Of a stretch of DNA of 64,000 nt, positions 1 to 11,776 are shown in pieces (position 1 is the stretch's first letter; each line of letters starts with the position of its first letter). The notes below the pieces were generated by a model, which did not search any database, was not told where the DNA came from, and saw nothing but the letters and a program-made list of their open reading frames with translations. This DNA comes from Conchocele bisecta (Eukaryota; Mollusca; Bivalvia; Lucinida; Thyasiridae). Both the position numbers and the translations under genes were made by a program. Location: assembly GCA_029237695.1 (NCBI GenBank), contig CM055277.1:43620242-43684241 (forward strand), given 5' to 3'.

Positions 1-3000
1 CTAGAAAATATGTAACCACGGCGGTAGTGTAACGTCAGGCTAGACAATAGGTAACTACGGTGGTAGTGTAACGTCAGGCTAGACAATAGGTAAATACGGC
101 AGTGGTGTGACGTCAGGCTAGACAATATGTAACTACGGCAGAGGTGCAACGTCAGGCTAGACAGTAGGTAACTACGGCAGTGGTGTAACGTCAGGCTAGA
201 CAATATGTAACTATAGCAGAGGTGCAACGTCAGGCTAGAAAATATGTAAATACGGCAGAGGTACAACGTCAGGCTAGACAATATGTAACCACGGCGGTAG
301 TGTAACGTCAGGCTAGACAATAGGTAACTACGGCAGTGGTGTAATGTCAGATTAGGCAATATGTAACTACGGCGGTGGTGTAACTTCAGGCTAGACAGTA
401 TGCAACAATGGCAATGGCGTAACGTCGGGCTAGACAATAGGTAACTATGGCAGTGGCATAACGTCGGGCTAGACAATATTTATAACTACGGCAGTGGTGT
501 AATGCCTTATTAGGAAATATTTACTTACGGCAGACTAGACAATAGGTGAGTACGGCAGTGGTGTAACGTCAGACTAGACAATAGGTAACAACGGCCGTGG
601 TGTAACGTCAGGCTAGACAATATGTAACTACGGCGGTAATAACGTCAGGCTAGACAATAGGTATACTACGACAGTGGTGTAACGTCAGGCTAGACAATAG
701 GTAACTACGGCGGTGGTGTAACGTCAGGCTAGACCATATGTAACCACGGCGGTAGTGTAACGTCAGGCTAGACAATAGGTAACTACGGCGGTAGCGTAAC
801 GTCAGGCTAGACAATAGGTAAATACGGCAGTGGAGTGACGTCAGGCTAGACAATAGGTAACTACGGCAGAGGTGCAACGTCAGGCTAGACAGTAGGTAAC
901 TACGGCAGTCGTGTAACGTTAGGCTAGACAATATGTAACTACGGCAGAGGTACAACGTCAGGCTAGACAATATGTAACTACGGCAGAGGTGCAACGTCAG
1001 GCTAGACAATATGTAACTACGGCAGAGGTGCAACGTCAGGCTAGACAATATGTAACAACGTCAGGCTAGACAATATGTAACTACGGCAGAGGTGCAACGT
1101 CAGGCTAGACAATATGTAACTACGGCAGAGGTGCAACGTCAGGCTAGACAATATGTAACTACGGCAGAGGTGTAACGTCAGGCTAGACAATATGTATCCA
1201 CGGCGGTAGTGTAACGTCAGGCTAGACAATAGGTAACTACGGCAGTGGTGTAATGTCAGATTAGGCAATATGTAACTACGGCGGTGATGTAACTTCAGGC
1301 TAGACAGTATGCAACAATGGCAATGGCGTAACGTCGGGCTAGACAATATGTAACTATGGCAGTGGCGTAACGTCGGGCTAGACAATACGTAACTACGGCA
1401 GTGGTGCAATGTCAGATTAGGAAATATGTACTTACGGCAGACTAGACAATAGGTGAGTACGGCAGTGGTGTAACGTCAGACTAGACAATAGGTAAATATG
1501 GCAGTGGTGTAACGTCAGATTAGGCAATATGTACTTACGACAGACTAGACAATAGGTGAGTACGGCAGTGGTGTAACGTCAGACTAGACAATAGGTGAGT
1601 ACGGCAGTGGTGTAACGTCAGACTAGACAATAGGTGAGTACGGCAGTGGTGTAACGTCAGACTAGACAATATGTAACTACGTCAGTGGTGTAACGTCAGA
1701 TTAGGCAATATGTAACTGCGGCAGTGGTGTAATGTCAGATTAGGCAATATGTACTTACAATAGACAATAGGTGAGTACGGCAGTGGTATAACGTCAGACT
1801 AGACAATAGGTAAATATGACAGTGGTGTAACGTTAGATTATGCAATATGTACTTACGGCAGACTAGACAATAGGTGGGTACGGCAGTGGTGTAACGTCGG
1901 ACTAGACAATAGGTAAATATGGCAGTGGTGTAACGTCAGATTAGGCCATATGTACTCACGGCAGACTAGACAATAGGTGAGTACGGCAGTGGTGTAACGT
2001 CAGACTAGACAATATGTAACTACGGCAGTGGTGTAACGTCAGATTAGACAATAGGTAAATACGGCAGTGGTGTAACGTCAGACTAGACAATAGGTAAATA
2101 CGGCAGTGGAGTGACGTCAGGCTAGACACTATGTAACTACGGCAGTTGGAGGGTAACGATCAGGAATTAAGGCCAATATATACATAACTTCAGACTTAGA
2201 CAATAGGTGGAGAACTACGGCAGGTGGCAATGGTGAACGTCATACCTAGACAATATACAAAAATATGGCAGTTGGTGTAACGTCAGATTAGGCAAAGTAC
2301 TTACGCAGGACCAACAAAGGTGAAGTACGCAGTGGTGTAACGTCAGACAAACAAAAGGTTAACTAGGCAGTGTTGGAACGTCAGATTAGGCAATATGGTA
2401 CTTACGGAGCAGACTAGACAATAGGGAGTAACGGCAGTGGTGTAACGGTCAGACTAGACAATATGAACTACGGGCATGGTGGTAACTGTCAGATTATGCA
2501 ATATGTAACTTACGGCAAGACTAGGAACAATTAGGTGAGTTTGGTAGTGGTGTAACGGTCAGACTAGAACAATAGGTGAGTACGGCATGTGTGTAAACTT
2601 CAGACAAGGAACAATATGTAACTTAAACGGCAGTGGTGTATGTCAAATTAGCAATATGTACTTTACGGGCAGAACTAGGGACAATAGGGGTTTAGTACGA
2701 AGTGGTGTAACGTCAGACTAGACAATAGTGAAGTACGGCAAATGGTGTAAACGTTATACCTAGACATTATGTAATACGGCGTGTGGTAAAACGTCAATAA
2801 AGGCAATATGTACTTACGGCCAGCTATAGACAATTAGTGAAGTTTTTGTAGTGGTGTAACGTCATATAGAACAATAGGTGAGTACGGACAGTGGTGTAAC
2901 GGTCAACTTAGACAATAATGTAACTTACGGCATGGTGTAATGTCAATTAGGCAATATTACTTACGGCAAACTAGACAATAGGTGTGTAAGGCAATGGTGT

Positions 3001-5018
3001 AACTTCATACGAACACTAGGTAAATATGGCAGTGTGTAACGTCAATAGGCAATATGTAGCTTACAGGCGACCAACAATAGTGAGTACGGCATGGTGTAAC
3101 GTCAGACTAGACAATAGGTAAATATGGCAGTGGTGTAACGTCAGATTAGGCAATCTGTACTATACGCAGACAGACAATAGGTGATTACGGCATGGTGTCA
3201 CGTCAGACTAGACAATATGTAACTACGGCAGTGGTGTAACGTCCAGATGAGGCAATATGTACTTACCAGACTAGACACTAGGTGAGTTTTGGTAGTGGAG
3301 TAACGGACATACTAGACAATAGGTGATACTGCAGTGGTGATAACGTCAGCATAGACAATATGTAACATACGGCAGTGGTGTAATGTCAGATAGGCCAATA
3401 TTACTTACGGCAGACTAACAATATGTGGAGTACGGTAGTGGTGTAACGGTCAGGAACTAGACATATGGTGAGTACAGGCCATGGTGTGAACGTCAGACTA
3501 GACAATATGAAACTACGGCAAGTGGTGTAATGTCAGATTATGGCAATAGTACTTACGGCAGACTAGACAAAGGTGAGTAATAAGTGGTGTAACGTCAGAC
3601 TAGAACAATAGGTGAGTACGGCAATGGTGGTAACGTAATACAAGACTGTAAACTACGGCATTGGTGTAACGTCCAGATTAGGCAATATGTAAACTACGGC
3701 AGACTGAACAATAAGGTGATTTTGGTATGTCAAACGTCAGACTAACAATAGGTGAGTACGGCAGTGGTGTAACGCAGACTAGACAATATGGTAACTACGG
3801 CTTTGGTGTAATGGTCAGATTAGCACTAGTACTACGGCAAGACTAACAACAAATTGATACGGCTGTGGTGTAACGTCAGACTAGACAATAGGTGAGTACG
3901 GCAATGGTGTAACGTTAGAATAGACAATATGTAACTACGGCAGTGGTGTAATGTCAGATTAGGCAATAGGTAAATATGGCAGTGGTGTAACGTCAGATTA
4001 TGCAATATGTACTAACGGCTGACCAGATAATAGGTGAGTACGGCAGTGGTGTAACGTCAGACTAGACAATAGGTAAATATGGCAGTGGTTTAACGTCAGA
4101 TTAGGCAATATGTACTTACGGCAGACTAGACAATAGGTGAGTACGGCAGTGGTGTAACGTCAGACTAGACAATATATAACTACGGCAGTGGTGTAACGTC
4201 AGATTAGGCAATATGTGTTTACGGCAGACCAGACAATAGGTGAGTTTGGCAGTGGTGTAACGTCAGACTAGACAATAGGTAAATATGGCAGTGGTGTAAC
4301 GTCAGGCTGGGACGAAGGATATATTTGTATGTATGGTCCCTGCCTCAGGTTTGATAACAGATAACTACGATAGTGGTGTAATGTCAAGCTTGACAATAGG
4401 TAACTACGAAAGTAGTGTAACGTCGGGCTAGACAATATGTCACTACTACGGCAGTGGTATGACGTCAGAATAGACAATATATATCATCGGCTATGTTGTA
4501 ACTTCTGCCCAGACAATAGGTAACTACGAAAGCGGTGTAACGTCGGAGTAGACAACATGTAACGTCCGGCAGTGGTTTAAACTCAGGCTAGACAATAAGT
4601 AAGCGTAAACTCAGGCTAGACAATAAGTAACAACGGCGGTGGTGTAATGTCAGGCTAGACAATAGGTAATTACGGCAGTGGTCTAACATGTGGTTAGACA
4701 ATAGGTAACTACGAAAGTGGTTTAACTTCGGAGTAGACAACATGTAACGCCCGGCAGTGGTGTAAACCCAGGCTACACAATAAGTAACTACGCCGGTGGT
4801 GTAACGTCAGGCCTGACAATAGGTAATTACGGCAGTGGTGTAACGTCAGTCTAGGCCATAGGTAATTACGGCAGTGGTGTAACATCAGGCTAGACAATTT
4901 GCAACTACGGCAGTGGTGTAACGTCAGGCTAGACACTTTGCAACTACGGCAGTGGTGTAACGTCATGCTAGACAATAGGTAACTACGTCAATGGTGTAAC
5001 GTCGGTCTAGACAGTCCA
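1..5018. repeat. 39-bp satellite array, block 1
   Basis: Tandem array with a 39-bp unit (for example unit starts at 1 and 40) whose core reads CTAGACAATAGGTAACTACG followed by GCAGTGGTGTAACGTCAGG. Variants swap AGGTAAC/ATGTAAC and GGCTAGAC/GATTAGGC. From about 1,420 a shortened 25-bp unit (TACTTACGGCAG joined directly to ACTAGACAA, missing about 14 bp) alternates with full units and gives a higher-order pattern. The unit length is a multiple of three and the minus strand lacks stops in one frame, so long minus-strand reading frames with a 13-residue period arise; these are not genes. The array ends at about 5,018 in unrelated sequence. Confidence 0.95.
2130..3850. other. Indel-rich stretch of the 39-bp satellite
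   Basis: Within the array, units between about 2,130 and 3,850 carry many single-base insertions and deletions, such as GGAGGGTAACGATCAGG in place of a regular unit. Units before and after keep the exact period. Short reading frames present in other parts of the array are lost here. This could be real decay of an old segment, but a sharp change in indel density inside a homogeneous array is also typical of unpolished long-read assembly. Confidence 0.7.
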
Positions 5019-5924
5019 GCCAGATATTTTTTTCCCATTCACGGCACTAACCTACTATTGTATTTATCCCGTCAGCCTTCTAAAACAGCATTTAAATCAA
5101 CTTAATTTATTTAATTTAGCTTTCAGAAGCGAGATAAGTTAGAACCGAATTACATCAAACACTCATTGGCGCTCAGAACATAGTTTGATAAAGTATGGTT
5201 GTATAATCCCTTAATCAACAGTCGACAGTAAATCGATCAATAATTGCTTTAGACTTTAGGAATTTTACTCATCGAAATATTTCCAGAATAATCTTAAAAT
5301 GTTACAACGATTTTGTTTTTGTTCTTTTCATCGTTTATGAATCATGGAAACGAAAAAACAAACAAGATGGCGGCTTTACGATTTAATCCCATTTAGAATG
5401 GCGACCATGCATCCAGAATTAACCATTAACGTGTACTTCAGGCAGGTTCAACATATGTGACTGTTCCGTTGATACATTATATTTTGTCACCGACAATGTG
5501 AAATTACAGCTTCTTTTCAACGAAATACACTCTCAAAATTCACCAGACCCATCCATTTTCATTTGGGGCAGATTCTGAAACTATTGCGATCTGTCCAGAA
5601 TAAAAATCAACAACACAATTAAAACACCATTTTGTTTATTTTATTTCAAACACAATTGGAAATTAAGGGTCGTAATGGAAATTTGGCATCCAGAAAATGG
5701 CATGAAGTTAATTTTATTTTCCGGCGATATCGTTTTTATTTGCCAAATGTAAGCCTCACACTGTAAACAGTTCCATTTCCATCATGCTATTCCGTCAACT
5801 CAAGAAGTATACTGGCAAAAGTAGTCACCAAGACGAATGACGCGCATGAATTGTAATTATGTCGTATTGACAGGATATAAAATATGTTTCACGGCACATA
5901 GGCACTGCCTTGACGGGATAAAAT
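5019..5924. other. Non-satellite spacer, no gene seen
   Basis: About 900 bp of AT-rich sequence interrupts the 39-bp array. I find no long reading frame, no RNA gene and no clear terminal repeats. It contains a purine-rich stretch around 5,340-5,370 and is otherwise unremarkable. It may be an old insertion or a piece of the ancestral sequence between two satellite blocks. Confidence 0.6.
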
Positions 5925-6690
5925 ATGTAACTACGACAGTGGTGTAACGTCAGGCTAGAAATAGATAACAACGGTAGTTGTTTAACGTGGTGATAGACAA
6001 TATGTATAACTACGGGAGTGGTGTAACGTCAGACGTAGAAATAATTGTAAAACTTACGGCAGTGGCGTTAACGTCAAGGCTAGGACAATAGGTAATTAGT
6101 AAATACGGCGTGGTGTAACGTAGGCAGGACAATAAGGACTACGGCTGGGTGGTTTTTGTAACGTCAGGCTAGACAATATGTAACTAGTCTACAGCAATGG
6201 TGTAACGTCAGGCTAGGTGAGGTGAGGCAAAATGTAATTACGGCAGACTAGACAATAGGTAAGTACGGCAGTTGTGTAGCGTCAGACTAAACAATAGGTA
6301 AATGCGACAGTGGTGTAACGTCAGGCTGAGACGACGGATAAATTTGTATGCATGGTCCCTGCCTCAGGCTAGATAATAGATAACTACGATAGCAGTGTAA
6401 TGTCAAGCTAGAAAATAGGTAACTACGATAGTAGTGCAACGTCGAGCTAGACAATATGTCACTACGGTTGTGGCGTAACGTCGGGCTAGACACTATGTGC
6501 ATACGACAGTGGTGTACAGTAGGTAACTACTGCATTGGTGTAACGTCCGGCTAGATAATATGGAACGACGGCAGGGGTGTATCGTTGGGCTAGACAAGAG
6601 GGTACTAAGTCAGAGGTGTAACGTTGGATTGGATAATAGTAAAGTACGACAATGGTGTATCGTCAGGCTAGTAACGTCGGACTAGACCAC
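5925..6690. repeat. 39-bp satellite array, block 2
   Basis: Degenerate continuation of the 39-bp satellite with several indels. At about 6,330-6,365 it holds a unique insert beginning GAGACGACGGATAAATTTG and ending GTCCCTGCCTCAGG, also present near 4,310 and 7,945. This marks a larger higher-order unit. The following 6,691-6,971 is unrelated sequence without any visible gene. Confidence 0.9.
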
Positions 6691-6971
6691 AGGTGATGGG
6701 AACAACTAATCTGATAGTCTGTTGTTACTTGTACAAGATACAAATCTAGTGCTGTACCACAGGCGCAAGGTACTCTTACACCCAGTAAACGGTACCAAGA
6801 CCCGGACTGGTGTATTTTCACAAATATTAAACATCAAACGGAATAGTAAGGTACCGATTTCTATCATATTAACAGATTTTTAAAAGGCACGTCTTTCACT
6901 TCGTAAAGTTCGTTGCTAACCTTTAATATCTATATATATACACCGTCATGTGATTTTTTTCCCGTCACCTG

Positions 6972-8133
6972 TGGGCTAGACAATAGGTATCTACGACAGT
7001 GGTGTAAAGTCAGGCTAGACAATAGGTAACTACGGAAGTGGTGGTGTAACGTCAGGCTAGACAATAGGTATCTACGATAGTTGTGTAACGTCGGGGTAGA
7101 CAGTAGATAACTACGACAGTATGGTAACGTCGGGCTAGGTAACTACGGCAGTGGCGTAACGGCATACTAGACATTAGGTAACTAGGGCAGTTATGTAACG
7201 TCACGCTAAACAATTAATATGCCACTACGACTGCGGTGTAAAGTCTCGCTAGACAATAGGTAACTACGAGAGTGGTGTAAGGTCTGGGTAGACATTAAGA
7301 ATATAACTACGGCAGTGGTATAACGTCAGAATAGACAATAATTATGAGTAGATAACATGTAACATCCGGCAGTGGTGTAAACTCAGGCTACACAATATTA
7401 AGTAACTACGGCAGTGGTGTAACGTCAGGCTAGACAATAGGTAATTACGGCTGTGGTGTAACGTCAGGCTAGGCAATAGGTAACTACGGCAGTGGTGTAA
7501 TGTCAGGCTAGACAATTGTCAACTACGGCAATGGTGTAAGGTCAGGCTAGACAATATGTAACTCAGGCTGGACAATAGGTAACTACAGCAGTGATGTAAC
7601 GTCAGGCTAGACAATAGGTAACTACGACAGTGGTGTAACGTCAGACTAGACAAGTGGCAACTACGGTAGCAGTGTAAGGTCACGCTAGATAATAGATACA
7701 TACGGCAGTTGTTTAACGTCATGCTAGACAATAGGTAATTACGGGAGTGGTGTAACGTCAGAAAAGGCAATAGGTAACTACCGCGGTGGTGTAACGTCAG
7801 GCTAGACAATATGTAACTAAGGCAGTGATGCAACGTCAGGCTAGATAATAGGTAACTACGGCAGTGGTGTAAGGTCAGGTTAGGCAATAAGTAACTACGG
7901 AAGATTATAAGACAATAGGTAAGTACGGCAGTGGTGTAACGTCAGGCTGGGACGAAGGATAAATTTGTATGTATGGTCCCTGCCTCTGGCTAGATAATAA
8001 TTAATAACTACGATAGCACTTCTATTTGGCGTAATGTCAGGCTAGACGTACAATAGCTAACTACGACAATAGTGTAACGTCGGGCTAGACAAAATATGTC
8101 ACTACGGCTGTGGTGTAATGTCGGGTTAGACAC
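6972..8133. repeat. 39-bp satellite array, block 3
   Basis: Third block of the 39-bp satellite. It contains the third copy of the marker insert near 7,945-7,985 (GGGACGAAGGATAAATTTG ... GTCCCTGCCTC). It is cut at 8,134 by a fold-back element and resumes on the other side. Confidence 0.9.
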
Positions 8134-8135
8134 CA

Positions 8136-8385
8136 GCGGGCCGTTTCACTAAACTTTGTACGACTAAAATGTTCATAAGTGCAAATTTAGGATCGTCTGG
8201 AAATTTCAATTGATGGATTTACATATATTGAGCATAGGCTGCATATATGCAGCAGCATACGCTCAATAAATGTAAATCCAATACTCGTTTACAAGAAAAT
8301 AGTTTTAATGTGAAATGTACAGACTAGGATAATTTTGCACTTACGAACATTTTAGTCTTGCGAAGTTTAGTGAAACGGTCCCTAT
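8136..8385. mobile_element. Fold-back MITE, family A (copy inside the satellite)
   Basis: Begins GGGCCGTTTCACTAAACTT and ends with the inverted form AGTTTAGTGAAACGGTCCC. The arms run inward through TTCATAAGTGCAAATTTAGG and its counterpart, and the centre (GAGCATAGGCTGCATATATG...) is itself palindromic. Five related copies lie at 36,507, 55,376, 57,538, 59,454 and 60,538. No protein is encoded, so it would need a transposase supplied elsewhere. The satellite unit it entered can be matched to an uninterrupted paralogous unit near 6,485-6,540. Confidence 0.85.
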
Positions 8386-9830
8386 AGGTACATACGACAG
8401 TGGTGTACAATAGGTATCTACTGCAGTGGTGTAACGTCCGGCTGGACAATATGTAACGACGGCAGGGGTGTATCGTCGGGCTAGACAAGAGGGTACTAAG
8501 GCAGAGGTTTAATGTTGGATTGGATATTAGTAAAGTACGGCAGTGGTGTAACGTCAGCGTAGACAATGGATAATTACGGCCGTGAGGTAATGTCATTCTA
8601 GACAATAGGTAAATACGGCAGTGGTGTAACGTCAGGCTAGATAATAGGTAACTACGGTAGTGGTATTACGCCAGGCTAGACAATGGGCAACTGCCAGATT
8701 AGTATAAAGTCAGCGTAGACAATAGGTAGCTACGACACTGGTGCAATGTCAGACTAGGCTATATTTGCATTGTGCAGTTGTGTAACGTCAGTCTAGACAA
8801 TAGGCAACTACCAGATTGGTATACCGTCAACGTAGACAATAGGTAGCTACGACACTGGTGCAATGTCAGACTAGGCTATGTGCACATACAGCAGTGGTGT
8901 AACGTCAGTCTAGATAGTCCGTAACTGCGATAGTGGTGTAACGTCAGGCTAGACAATAGGTAACTGCGACAATGGTGTAACGTCATGCTACACACTAGGT
9001 AACTACAGCATTTGTGGAACGTCATTCTAGTATTTCCGTAAAACTGCAGCTGTTATGTAACGTGCTAGACAATAGGTAAATATGGTAGTAGTGTAAGGTC
9101 ATGCCAGACAGTAGTTATAATTATGCCAGTGGCGTAACGTCAGGCTAGACAATATGTAAATACGGCAGTTATGTAACGTCTGGCTAGATAATAGGTAACT
9201 ACGGTAGTGGTGTTACGTCAGGCTAGACAACAGGCAACTGCCAGATTGGTGTACAGACAGCTTAGACAATAGGTAGCTATATGCCACTGGTGCAATGTCA
9301 GACTAGGCTATATGTACATACGTCAGTCTAGACAGTCCGTAACTACGATATTGGTGTAACGTCAGGCTAGACAATAGGTAACTACGGCAGTGGTGGAACG
9401 TCAGTATAGTCATTCCGTAAAACTACGGCTGTTGTGTAACGTGCTACACAATATATAACTACCGCAGTGGTGAAACGTCAGTATAGTCATTCCGTAATAC
9501 TACGGATTGTTGTGTGACGTGCTACACAATAGGTAAAATGGCAGTAGTGTAAGCTAGGTCATGCTATACAGTAGTTATATATAACTATGCCATTGGCGTA
9601 ACGTCTGGCTAGAAAACAGGTAGCTATATATACGTATACGGGAGTGGTGTAAGGTCTGGGTAGACAATAAGTAACTACGACAGTGATGTAACGTCAGGCT
9701 ATACAATAGGTAACTACGGCAGTGATGTAACGTCTGGCTAGACAATAGTTAACTACGGAAGTGGTGTAAGGTCAGGCTAGACAATTGGTATAACTATTTC
9801 AGTGATGTAATGCCAGGCTAGACATAATAT
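8386..9830. repeat. 39-bp satellite array, block 4
   Basis: Last satellite block before the Polinton. It includes a longer local period: the segment CAGATTGGTATA...GTAGCTACGACACTGGTGCA recurs near 8,695, 8,810 and 9,240. The array fades out at about 9,830 and the Polinton starts 110 bp later. Confidence 0.9.
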
Positions 9831-9935
9831 GATATATTAGCTTTGCAAATATACGTAACAGATATGACTGTGAGCTGAAGATTGCCAATAATACAAACGT
9901 TGACAAATGGAGGAATTGCATCTTCACTTACCGGT

Positions 9936-9940
9936 AATGT
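9936..9940. repeat. Target-site duplication, left (AATGT)
   Basis: AATGT directly precedes the first AG of the Polinton and is repeated immediately after its last CT at 26,811-26,815. Polintons usually make 6-bp duplications; here five bases match perfectly and a sixth is ambiguous (TAATGT left, AATGTA right). Confidence 0.8.
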
Positions 9941-10110
9941 AGTAGTATATAGGGAGTCAAAATGATAACACCTACGGTGGTATCATTTTCACCCCTCTAC
10001 ACTACTCCCACCACCCCCGAAAAATCAAAAATTGGTTAACGAGGAAATTGTCCCCCACCACCCCCGAAAAATCTAAAGATTGGTGTCATAAATACATCAT
10101 GTTATTTTCA
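9941..10110. repeat. Polinton left terminal inverted repeat (170 bp)
   Basis: Matches the right repeat (26,670-26,810) over its whole length except for a 29-bp extra segment near 9,957-9,985. That segment contains an imperfect palindrome (TGATAACACC TAC GGTGGTATCA). 170 minus 29 equals the 141 bp of the right repeat. It includes two copies of a CCCCACCACCCCCGAAAAAT-like stretch. The repeats would hold the protein-primed replication origins and integrase recognition ends (family knowledge). Confidence 0.93.
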
Positions 10111-10142
10111 CGAACAGATAAAACTATACTAATAAAAAGGAT

Positions 10143-10451
10143 TTATTTTTGTCTCGTTGTCATAAATACCTCATATTTATTTTTCAACACGGCATTTTCC
10201 TCCTCCACTATAGCTAATTTATTCCGTAGATGAGCAACTAATTCTACCAACTCTAGTCTACCACGTTCACCTGTAGCCACCTGACAGCGTAGTTGCTTAT
10301 GTCTACAAAGAGTTTGGGCACTAACGAATTTACAAGGGCATCTGGGGCATTGAAATTGCGGGGGGACACAAGGAATTTTTCTACGTCTCACTAAATGCCT
10401 TCGTAGATAGTCTTTACGCGTAAACGTCTTACAACAAGTCTCACACTCCAT
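10143..10451 (-). CDS. Zinc-finger/coiled-coil protein of the Polinton
   Basis: 102 residues with two zinc-finger-like modules: C3, C6, H19, C28 and C35, C38, H51, C56 (each C2HC-like), followed by a leucine/glutamate-rich predicted coiled coil at about residues 64-95. It would be a small DNA-binding dimer. It lies between the left terminal repeat and the polymerase and is transcribed away from it, sharing a 115-bp divergent promoter region that contains a palindrome. A role in regulating the element or binding its ends is inference. The reading frame is intact. Confidence 0.75.
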   Translation of the reverse strand: MECETCCKTFTRKDYLRRHLVRRRKIPCVPPQFQCPRCPCKFVSAQTLCRHKQLRCQVATGERGRLELVELVAHLRNKLAIVEEENAVLKNKYEVFMTTRQK

Positions 10452-10566
10452 TATATATGTATATGTATATGTTTATATTCAATTGGTCTTGAAAAAAACA
10501 TAATGTTTTCACAACCAATTGAACAGATAAATTTCATAGGTTATACAAAAGTATATTACAGAAAAT
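10452..10566. promoter_or_regulatory. Divergent promoter with a 42-bp imperfect palindrome
   Basis: Between the zinc-finger gene (minus) and the polymerase start (plus). The palindrome spans about 10,480-10,522, with CAATTGGTCTTGAAAA at one end and TTTTCACAACCAATTG at the other. Next to the polymerase start is a segment (GAACAGATAAATTTCATAGG and flanks) also found just upstream of the minus-strand gene at 26,219-26,617. TATATGTATATGTATATG beside the zinc-finger start may act as a TATA region. A shared operator or promoter module is inferred from these matches. Confidence 0.55.
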
Positions 10567-11235
10567 ATGATAACGCCAGAAACTAGAGCAGAAATAGAAA
10601 GTTTGAGAAGAGAAGCCGAATCTCTAGGGATTACTTATAGTACACGGTTGAGAGTTAGGGGGTTGACAAAGCTGATAAATGCCACAAAGAATGAGGCGTT
10701 TATGAAGCGGTTTACCCGCGCCTATAAAAGAGGGGCATTTAAAGACCTCTCACTAGCGGAGGAAGTTGGTAACAGAATTCAAAAAGAAAGTATTGCGGAG
10801 CTAAGGGCTAGTGTAATTAATTCTAAAGAATTACCTTCAAGCACAAATAATTTGTCTCAAATTAGACACACAGGTGACCAAATACCAAATAAAAGATCTA
10901 TAGTTCGCGCGATAGTGGAAAAAGGTGAAGAAATATTGGGGGCTCACGATGAAACATTGGAAAAGGTAGAAAAGGGAAGACGGGTAGTTGCATTATCCTT
11001 TCGTAAAAACATTGACATTAACGAGTCTGAACGCATGTCCGATAAAATCGCTCCGTATCTAACAACAAATTTTTATTTGAGATATTCATATTCTTACAAG
11101 CTAGAACATATGCAGGAAATTAAAAATGGAAAACCTGTAACTATAATAATGCACAAAAATCTCGGTGGTAGCGAACCACTATCATCAATGAAAACCGTTA
11201 AAAATGGCTGTCAGATAAGGAGAAAACACGAATAA
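10567..11235 (+). pseudogene. PolB N-terminal piece (or separate upstream protein)
   Basis: 222 residues, basic, with a helical N-terminus (ETRAEIESLRREAESLGI). It ends at TAA 11,233-11,235, overlapping the next ATG as TAATG. The downstream reading frame is open for some distance upstream of that ATG, and the last residues here look out of frame, so a frameshift near 11,200 is the likelier explanation than a translationally coupled gene. Function of this part is unknown; it may hold the terminal-protein region of the polymerase (inference). Confidence 0.6.
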
Positions 11236-11776
11236 TGTCCGATAAAATAGACAGACCGAATACAAAGTGGAAGTTTGTAAGATGGGTAGAGGTTTTCGTA
11301 AAGCTAATACAGGGCAGTAGGGGAATAGATTTGGGACTACAATCCAAAGAAGCAGCAGGAGGAGAACTTCCAGAATGGTTGAGGAATATAAAAGGTATGT
11401 ATTCTTTAGATAAGTATAATGACGATCTTTGTCTGTTCAGGTGTCTGATAAAAAGATCAGACCTGACAGATGTACAGAAAAAGCGGAAGAACTTAGTAAG
11501 CAATATTTTGGTAGTAATGTGGTTTCACCAATTCCTTTTTCAGATCTGAAAAAGGTTGAAGAGTTTTTTAAAATCGGTATAGAAGTATATCAACCCACCG
11601 AATGTAACGTATGGTGGTTGAAAAAGGTACCAGCGCACTATAAGGCAATAGGTAATAAACCAATGACAATAGGACTGTTTAATAATCACGCATTTCTGAT
11701 AAAAACCTTAAAAACCTATCTAAAACTTACGCCTGCAATAATTGTAAACAGAGATTCACAAAAGCGAGTAATATGA
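11235..11776 (+). pseudogene. PolB pieces with the NDDLCLFRCL motif
   Basis: Two overlapping frames. The first (11,235-11,549) contains MYSLDKYNDDLCLFRCL, a signature I associate with Polinton-type PolB N-domains, then loses frame near 11,465. The second (11,429-11,776) continues with SKQYFGSNVVSPIPFSDL and FNNHAFLI, and loses frame near 11,700 within A-rich sequence. The finger C-x2-C...H-x4-C that should follow is encoded in the frame of the next piece. Confidence 0.85.

Noticed and set aside
650..8605. Many minus-strand reading frames with a 13-residue SSLTLHHCRSYLL repeat
   Set aside because: They are produced by the 39-bp satellite, whose length is a multiple of three; they break wherever a unit has an indel.
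10048..10233. Plus-strand frame across the left terminal repeat
   Set aside because: Overlaps the terminal repeat and the zinc-finger gene on the other strand; no recognisable features.
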